Shown here: piece after piece, positions 61,995-64,000 of the stretch
How positions within the stretch are numbered: the stretch's first letter is position 1
How the letters are laid out: the number at the start of each line of letters is the position of its first letter
Assembly: GCF_009184895.1 (NCBI RefSeq)
Contig: NZ_WESE01000002.1
Location: forward strand, 186,001-250,000
Source of the DNA: Nostocoides sp. F2B08
GTDB taxonomy: Bacteria; Actinomycetota; Actinomycetes; Actinomycetales; Dermatophilaceae
DNA: 64,000 nucleotides
Direction of reading: 5' to 3'
The notes under the pieces: generated by a model
Told to the model about the DNA's origin: nothing
The model's database searches: none
The model's input: the letters and a program-made list of their open reading frames with translations, nothing else
Program-made: the position numbers and the translations under genes

Positions 61995-63136
61995 GCCGTC
62001 TCCCTCCCTCGGGTCCGCGGGATCGGTGCGGTATCGGTCCAGGACTGGTACGTGGTCACGAGCTGGCGCGCCAGCGGCATCGGGCAGGGTTCGCGGCCGA
62101 GGACGGACCGGGCCTGCTGCTCGGCGAGGCGGACGTCCTCCTGGTCGGCGACCCCGATCGCGCGCGCCTTGACGACGAGCGCCTCGAGCAGGGCGAGCAG
62201 GTCGTCGTGCTCGTCGAGAGCCTCGGCGTACTCCTTCTCGGCGAAGCCGATCGCGCGCGAGACACGCTCCAGGCGGTCGATGTATGCGGTGATCGCCGCA
62301 GGCGTCGACGGCACCGGACCGAGGGCGGCGACGTCGGGAACCGCATACCGCGGCGCGGGCTGGACGGTCCGGACGGTGCGCTCGACGAGCTCGGTGAGGT
62401 CGGACTGGCGCTGCTCCAGCCGGGCCCGCATCCGCCGGGCGGTGGCGAGCGCATCCCTGGCCTCGCGACGCTGGGCGTTGCCGACGATGAGGTCGCGCTC
62501 CATGCGCGCCAGCTCGTGCTCGAGCGGACCGATCAGACCTCCGACGTCGGCCCCTCGCTGGACCCGGGCGCCCACGTCGGCGACCCTGGTGGCCAGGGCC
62601 TTCCACTTGTCGGCGACCCGTTCGCGGGCACCCGCGGGCTCGAGGAGGATCTGGTCGCGCAGCCGCTCGATCGCCGCGCGCGCCGACTTGACCCGCGCGA
62701 TCTGCGCGTCCGCCGCGGGGTCGAGCGCGAGCTTGACCCGCACCTGGCTCGCGAGGGCGTCCGAGAGCCGGCAGGCCTCCGGGAGGGAGACGGTCAGCCC
62801 TCCCGCCGCCGCGGTGTCGAGCCGACCCCAGAGCAGTGAGGACAGCTGTTCGCGCTCCGTGACGCCGACGCGTCCGCCGTCCCAGACCTCGAGGAGACGG
62901 CGGTTGCGCTCGGAGACCGCCTGCCACAGCGCCATGGACAAGGTCATGTCGCTCGTCAGCTCGGTCCGTCGTTCCGAGCCCAGGGCGGCGGCGTCGAGCT
63001 CGTCCAGCTCGCTGCGGCGGGCCCGGAGCCACTCGTCGAGCAGTTGCAGGTACGCCTGCATCTCCTGTGGCTCGACGGGCTCGCCGAGCCGACCGGGGGC
63101 ATGGGGCGCCCGGACCGAGCTGATCGCCGGGGACAT
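61991..63136 (-). CDS. Coiled-coil protein between the GlnH-like and PknG-like genes
   Basis: This 381-residue protein is rich in Arg, Glu, Ala and Leu, predicted to be mostly helix with long coiled coils (LEHELARMERDLIVGNAQRR, EARDALATARRMRARLEQRQ). It has no signal peptide and no transmembrane segment. In mycobacteria the gene here is glnX, a membrane sensor joining GlnH to PknG; this protein takes that place but lacks its membrane parts. It may organise the kinase complex. Start ATG at 63136; the GlnH-like stop is 1 nt upstream. Confidence 0.75.
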   Translation of the reverse strand: MSPAISSVRAPHAPGRLGEPVEPQEMQAYLQLLDEWLRARRSELDELDAAALGSERRTELTSDMTLSMALWQAVSERNRRLLEVWDGGRVGVTEREQLSSLLWGRLDTAAAGGLTVSLPEACRLSDALASQVRVKLALDPAADAQIARVKSARAAIERLRDQILLEPAGARERVADKWKALATRVADVGARVQRGADVGGLIGPLEHELARMERDLIVGNAQRREARDALATARRMRARLEQRQSDLTELVERTVRTVQPAPRYAVPDVAALGPVPSTPAAITAYIDRLERVSRAIGFAEKEYAEALDEHDDLLALLEALVVKARAIGVADQEDVRLAEQQARSVLGREPCPMPLARQLVTTYQSWTDTAPIPRTRGRETA

Positions 63137-63137
63137 C

Positions 63138-64000
63138 TCAGCCCCGCCCGTAGACCGGAGTGGGCTGTCCTGTGCCCTCGCCGAGGGTCGGCGCGAGCCA
63201 GCGTTCGTAGGCGGCCTGCCAACGTCCGTCGTCGCGCATCTGCTCGAGGACGCCGTTGATGAAGGCGACCAGATCCGTGTCGTCGGCATTGACCCCGATG
63301 CCGTACGGCTCCTCGGTGAAGGCATCGCCGGAGAGGACCACCGCATACGGGTCCTGCGCGGCCAGACCGGCGAGGACGGTGTCGTCACCGGTGATCGCGT
63401 CGACCTCGCCGCGCTGGAACAGGACGAGGCACCCGGTGTGGTTCGAGGATCCGACGGGCACCGCGTCGGGTGCGAGGCGCATGAGGTTCTCCATGCTCGA
63501 GGTCGCGTTCGGCGCGCACACCCGCCGATCGGCGAGGCTGTCCAGGCCGGTGATGTCCGAGCCCTGCCGGACGAGGAGCTTCTGTCCCGAGCGGTAGTAC
63601 TCGGCGGAGAACGCGATCTCCTCCCAGCGCGAGCAGGTCATCGTCATGTTGCGCACGACGATGTCGACGTCGCCGCTCTCTAGCACGGGGATCCGGTCGG
63701 CGGCGGTGATGACGGTGAGCTGGATTCGTTCGGGGTCGCCGAAGATCGCCTCGGCCACGGCGCGGGCCATGTCGATGTCGAATCCCTCGATGTCCCCGGT
63801 CTGGGGGTTGCGGGAGCCGAGCAGGAAGGTGTCGGCCGAGACGCCGACGATGAGACGGCCCCGATCCTGGATCTCGGCCATCGTCGTGCCGTCGGGCATC
63901 GACCCGGGATCCGGGAGGGGGCTGAGCGGGTCATAGGACTGGGTGGCGTTGTCGCACGTCGGCGGGGCGGGCGCCGACGGGGCCGACGTGGCCGCGGTGG
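63138..64000 (-). CDS. GlnH-like amino-acid-binding lipoprotein (5' end beyond window)
   Basis: This open frame continues past the window end, so the N-terminus is missing. The visible 287 residues are a type-2 solute-binding protein (LIVGVSADTFLLGSRNPQTG, IEGFDIDMARAVAEAIFGD, RRVCAPNATSSMENL, YEPYGIGVN-like EEPYGIGVNADD) of the glutamate/glutamine group. Upstream of the core is an acidic Pro/Ala/Ser stretch typical of lipoprotein linkers. In mycobacteria GlnH senses Asp/Glu and signals via GlnX to PknG rather than feeding an ABC importer. No permease is in view, supporting such a role. Confidence 0.85.
   Translation of the reverse strand, partial: TAATSAPSAPAPPTCDNATQSYDPLSPLPDPGSMPDGTTMAEIQDRGRLIVGVSADTFLLGSRNPQTGDIEGFDIDMARAVAEAIFGDPERIQLTVITAADRIPVLESGDVDIVVRNMTMTCSRWEEIAFSAEYYRSGQKLLVRQGSDITGLDSLADRRVCAPNATSSMENLMRLAPDAVPVGSSNHTGCLVLFQRGEVDAITGDDTVLAGLAAQDPYAVVLSGDAFTEEPYGIGVNADDTDLVAFINGVLEQMRDDGRWQAAYERWLAPTLGEGTGQPTPVYGRG

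Noticed and set aside
10695-63348. GCATAC as a KOPS-like or other replication-polar motif
   Set aside because: The two orientations are about equal in number along the window, so there is no polarity.
59601-63683. A 1360-codon open frame on the plus strand
   Set aside because: It is antisense to the PknG-like operon. Its translation is low-complexity Arg/Gly/Val without any domain, while the minus strand shows full kinase, coiled-coil and binding-protein motifs. Long antisense frames are common at this GC content.
63138-64000. The GlnH-like gene as part of an amino-acid ABC importer
   Set aside because: No permease or ATPase is adjacent in the window, and the operon continues into kinase genes; upstream sequence could still change this.

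Overview
This window is high-GC (roughly 70%) DNA that reads as the chromosome of an actinobacterium. Support comes from a proteasome activator with the GQYL tail (Bpa), a PknG/FHA/PP2C signalling cluster, HutF-route histidine degradation with an actinobacterial-type HutH, GTG and TTG starts, and many 1-4 nt gene overlaps. A member of the order Micrococcales, perhaps the Intrasporangiaceae, is my best guess from gene content; no rRNA or other marker gene is present to settle it. I found no tRNA, rRNA or CRISPR array.

1-10 kb is accessory and decayed. It holds a UBP zinc-finger protein, two broken IS110-type elements, a Doc-like/RHH toxin-antitoxin pair with a perfect operator palindrome, a FitAB (VapBC) pair, an orphan RHH antitoxin behind a broken partner gene, a VOC protein, a lipoprotein, an intradiol dioxygenase, an alpha/beta-hydrolase lipoprotein and a phosphotransferase. 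The hexamer GCATAC, common in the rest of the window, is absent here, which fits foreign origin.

10-18.5 kb is a histidine-utilisation locus. hutH and hutU form one block, and an M20 amidohydrolase, hutF and hutI form an overlapping block on the same strand. A ybaK-type gene sits between the blocks and an IclR regulator is divergent from hutH. The route implied is histidine to urocanate, imidazolone propionate, formiminoglutamate, formylglutamate and glutamate, with the M20 enzyme probably replacing HutG.

18.5-30 kb is a pentose/xyloside regulon: xylA-xylB with a divergent LacI regulator; a sugar ABC transporter (binding protein and two permeases, no ATPase) translationally coupled to a GH3 glycosidase; and a divergent ROK regulator followed by an aldose epimerase. 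The two divergent promoters share an 11-bp operator core. A 15-bp perfect hairpin lies at the start of the first permease gene.

30-46 kb holds a membrane-anchored alpha/beta hydrolase, a membrane protein divergent from a NarL-type two-component system, a quinone oxidoreductase, a MalT-type LuxR regulator overlapping a metallo-beta-lactamase-fold gene, a META lipoprotein, a DUF6325-like protein, an M17 aminopeptidase, and SLC13, AI-2E and GltS-like membrane proteins.

46-53 kb holds bpa, an IS5-family insertion that landed in a stop codon and regenerated it, and a tight four-gene minus-strand unit: a Gly-Gly-Ala-Asp repeat protein, a JmjC-type oxygenase, a sucrase/ferredoxin-like protein and a large FAD/Fe-S oxidoreductase. 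I regard this unit as the best candidate for an undescribed system.

53-64 kb holds a GlgC-like nucleotidyltransferase, a saccharopine-dehydrogenase-like reductase, a PNPOx-like protein, and a six-gene minus-strand signalling operon (GlnH-like binding protein, coiled-coil protein, PknG-like kinase, PP2C phosphatase, vWA protein, FHA protein). That operon resembles the glutamate/aspartate-sensing GlnH-GlnX-PknG-GarA pathway, but with paired zinc ribbons on three of its partners.
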